Shown here piece after piece: positions 30,864 through 32,522 of a stretch of 32,522 nucleotides of DNA (positions within the stretch are counted from its first letter, which is position 1; every line of letters begins with the position of its first letter). The notes beneath the pieces are model-generated. The model worked only from the letters and a program-made list of their open reading frames with translations. It did not search any database and was not told where the DNA came from. The stretch is taken from assembly GCA_002698995.1 (NCBI GenBank), contig PAAX01000021.1:1-32522 (forward strand). The letters run 5' to 3'. The position numbers and the translations under genes are program-made. The DNA is from Ignavibacteriota bacterium. Lineage in GTDB: Bacteria > Bacteroidota > Ignavibacteria > Ignavibacteriales > Melioribacteraceae.

Positions 30864-31484
30864 CTTTACTATCTTATTCCTAAGTTCTAGTCATTTCAAG
30901 CAGCCTGAGACAAGAAATCCAACCTCCAAAACTAATTTCTTGTCATTTAGAGTACCTTACGACGAGAAATCTTAACCTCATCTCTAGGTTTATGTCATTT
31001 CGAGGAGCCTGCGACGAGAAATCTAAACTCATCTATTACTATTCAAAACCCGTCAGTTCCAGCTTGCCAAATTACTTTGGTAGCGAACCTGTGAGTGTAT
31101 CGAGAACCAACAATTTTGCTCCTACCTGTCTTATATCTAACCGTCTTGATTCTATATATCTGATTTAAAAAAAGTCCTCCCATTTTCAAGGGGAGGATTT
31201 AGGTGGGGTTAAAAAACACGCCTATAAAAAAACTATAAAAATTCCCACAATCTAAAGTTCATTCAAAAACCAGATTGCAGGAATTTCCATGCCTTCCAAC
31301 AATTAGACAATTCAACAATAAAACAATGAAACAATCACTCAACCACTCAGTCAATCATTCCACCCCCAACTTCTAACTTCTTACATCTTACCTCTTACTT
31401 CCAACCTCTTACTCCTAACTTTAATTCCATTTGAATCTTACTCAAACAATAGATATTTTTGTTCCTTTAAGATAAAAGGTTGAT
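30864..31484. repeat. Intergenic repeat block with a 52-bp tandem array
   Basis: Three diverged units starting GTCATTT and containing GAGAAATC-type ends begin at 30890, 30942 and 30994, exactly 52 bp apart. They are followed by family D (31052-31110), a stretch shared with 24553-24735 that includes family E (31168-31212) and family B (31237-31290), and CTTACATCTTACCTCTTAC words. AAAGG before 31485 may be a ribosome site. No gene is visible. Confidence 0.8.
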
Positions 31485-32384
31485 ATGCTTTTAGAAACTC
31501 CCGACATTCGCACAAACGATATACTAATCTTTTCAGAAAACGTTTTTGATTTTTATCGAAATTTCAAAATTGTATTCAAAAGGGAAGCAAGCAAAAAACC
31601 TCACAGCATTTCTTATTTTGATGTGTGCGAAATTATCAGCGACCCTAATCCTAAAAATATTATTGTGTACCGACTCTTAACCAACGTCAACGATCTCGAT
31701 GCTTATTCTACTAAATACGGCTACTTCCTCAGAATTAATGGGCATCTCGAGTTGATCTATTTCGATCCAGTCTTTGCTATTCATGATCTAAAACATCTCC
31801 GCTTCGATTTTAATCCCGATTCCTTCAGATTCAAAATTCAGCAGATAGGTCTTTCCAATTATCCAGGTTTGCCTAAACAGATTGGTTTTGAAGAGGTGTA
31901 CGGATTCGACCTTAATTCAGTTGAAGCTGAACATCAGAATGATAAAGTTTATGCGGATGCAATATTCGCATTTGCCCCCGGTTATGATGACGATGAAGAA
32001 GAATATCCTCAAATAGAAAAATCTGTGATTAATAATGGAATGAAGTTCAAAATAGCTGAAGAAGTTGAAGAAGAACATGAAAGAATTACAAAACTTGAAC
32101 TTACCGACGAGAAAAAATCTCTAGAATCTAAAGAGGAAAGAATCAGCTATCTGAAAAATATTCTTGGCATTGATACCGGGAATGATATTAAATATAACGA
32201 AGACCAGAATAAGTATGAAACAGTTAACAGCAGTAAACAGAAATTGACTGAATACCTAAATAACCAAAAAACATATGATGGAATGAATAAATCCAGCACA
32301 CTGATTGATCTCTTCAAAGATCCCTCAAAGGTTGATGGTATAAAAGGAAGAAAAGCATCACACATCCTCCGCTTCGAAAAATAA
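31485..32384 (+). CDS. Hypothetical protein with acidic central region
   Basis: A 299-residue protein I do not recognise. The first 165 residues look like a compact alpha/beta domain (NDILIFSENVFDFYRNFKIV, NIIVYRLLTNVND, GHLELIYFDPVFAIHDLKHL). An acidic stretch (YDDDEEEYPQIEKS) follows, then Glu/Lys-rich helices and a basic C-terminus. There is no signal peptide or membrane segment. It starts 13-14 nt after AAAGG. It stands alone between repeat blocks, and the codon mix is like that of the ordinary genes here, supporting a real gene. Confidence 0.65.
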   Translation: MLLETPDIRTNDILIFSENVFDFYRNFKIVFKREASKKPHSISYFDVCEIISDPNPKNIIVYRLLTNVNDLDAYSTKYGYFLRINGHLELIYFDPVFAIHDLKHLRFDFNPDSFRFKIQQIGLSNYPGLPKQIGFEEVYGFDLNSVEAEHQNDKVYADAIFAFAPGYDDDEEEYPQIEKSVINNGMKFKIAEEVEEEHERITKLELTDEKKSLESKEERISYLKNILGIDTGNDIKYNEDQNKYETVNSSKQKLTEYLNNQKTYDGMNKSSTLIDLFKDPSKVDGIKGRKASHILRFEK

Positions 32385-32522
32385 TCTTTCACAATTCTCA
32401 ATTCAACTCGTGTCAGTTCGAGTAGCGAACCTGTGAGCGTATCGAGAACCAAACCCATCGTCACATCGAGTGAACCACCGAAGGTGGTGAATCGAGAAGC
32501 CAACAACCCCAATTAAACAGTA
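32385..32522. repeat. Family D repeat and related words
   Basis: A family D copy (32412-32450) is followed by CATCGTCACATCGAGTGAAC, a word shared with 24131-24155 and 29399-29410. The window ends in the repeat. Confidence 0.8.

Noticed and set aside
24191-31290. Recurrent ~52-bp repeats as a CRISPR array
   Set aside because: Copies are irregularly spaced, mixed with other families, and carry no constant-length spacers or cas genes.
1-32522. tRNA or rRNA genes
   Set aside because: I found no cloverleaf-like segment with a TTCGA loop and acceptor stem, and no rRNA signature; the TTCGAG strings belong to the family D repeats.

Overview
The window is AT-rich (the central genes strikingly so) and carries a complete-looking surface-polysaccharide locus set in DNA full of short palindromic and 'word-like' repeats. 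Protein families (Wzi-like outer-membrane protein, S23 four-helix-bundle proteins, GIY-YIG mini-endonuclease, DUF4258/DUF2283, DUF354, HEPN/MNT) suggest a Gram-negative member of the Bacteroidota/Ignavibacteria side of the FCB group. That placement is inference from gene content; there is no rRNA here.

Layout. (1) 1-3500: small accessory genes: a VapBC-like toxin-antitoxin pair, an MNT-like nucleotidyltransferase with a small partner, a DUF4258/DUF2283 pair, an S23 fragment, and an S23 gene split by a GIY-YIG endonuclease element with terminal inverted repeats. The gaps are repeat DNA. (2) 3505-22081: polysaccharide locus, all on the + strand. WbpA (3505), WbpE (17676), WbpB (20604) and WbpD (21614) homologues form the route from UDP-GlcNAc to UDP-2,3-diacetamido-2,3-dideoxyglucuronic acid. 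PseB, PseC, PseG, PseH and PseI (4971-10268) make pseudaminic acid. No separate PseF is present; a 602-residue protein joining a NeuB-like domain, a SAF-like linker and an SpsF-type cytidylyltransferase follows pseI and is the best candidate for CMP activation. Then come a Wzx flippase, a putative glycosyltransferase, a Wzy polymerase, an O-acetyltransferase, a DUF354 protein and the initiating undecaprenyl-phosphate sugar phosphotransferase. The locus ends in a clear intrinsic terminator at 22089-22113. A Wzi-like outer-membrane barrel gene (22192-24048) follows and may handle the exported polymer.

(3) 24049-25563: gene-free convergent gap made almost entirely of repeat families. (4) 25564-27282, - strand: a compact operon of sigma-70-type factor, a 127-residue unknown protein and an ImmA/IrrE (M78) metallopeptidase. 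(5) 27903-28598: hypothetical gene. (6) 28599-30177: second repeat block. (7) 30178-30863: HEPN/MNT toxin-antitoxin pair. (8) 30864-31484: third repeat block. (9) 31485-32384: hypothetical gene, followed by more repeat.

The most unusual feature is the repeat system. Several unrelated palindromic families recur, are nested in one another's loops, and occur in frame inside or at the edges of protein genes: the wzi-like gene (including its signal peptide), wbpA, pseC, the 5' end of pseG and the upstream edge of the vapB-like gene. This resembles in outline the Rickettsia palindromic elements, but with several families at once.
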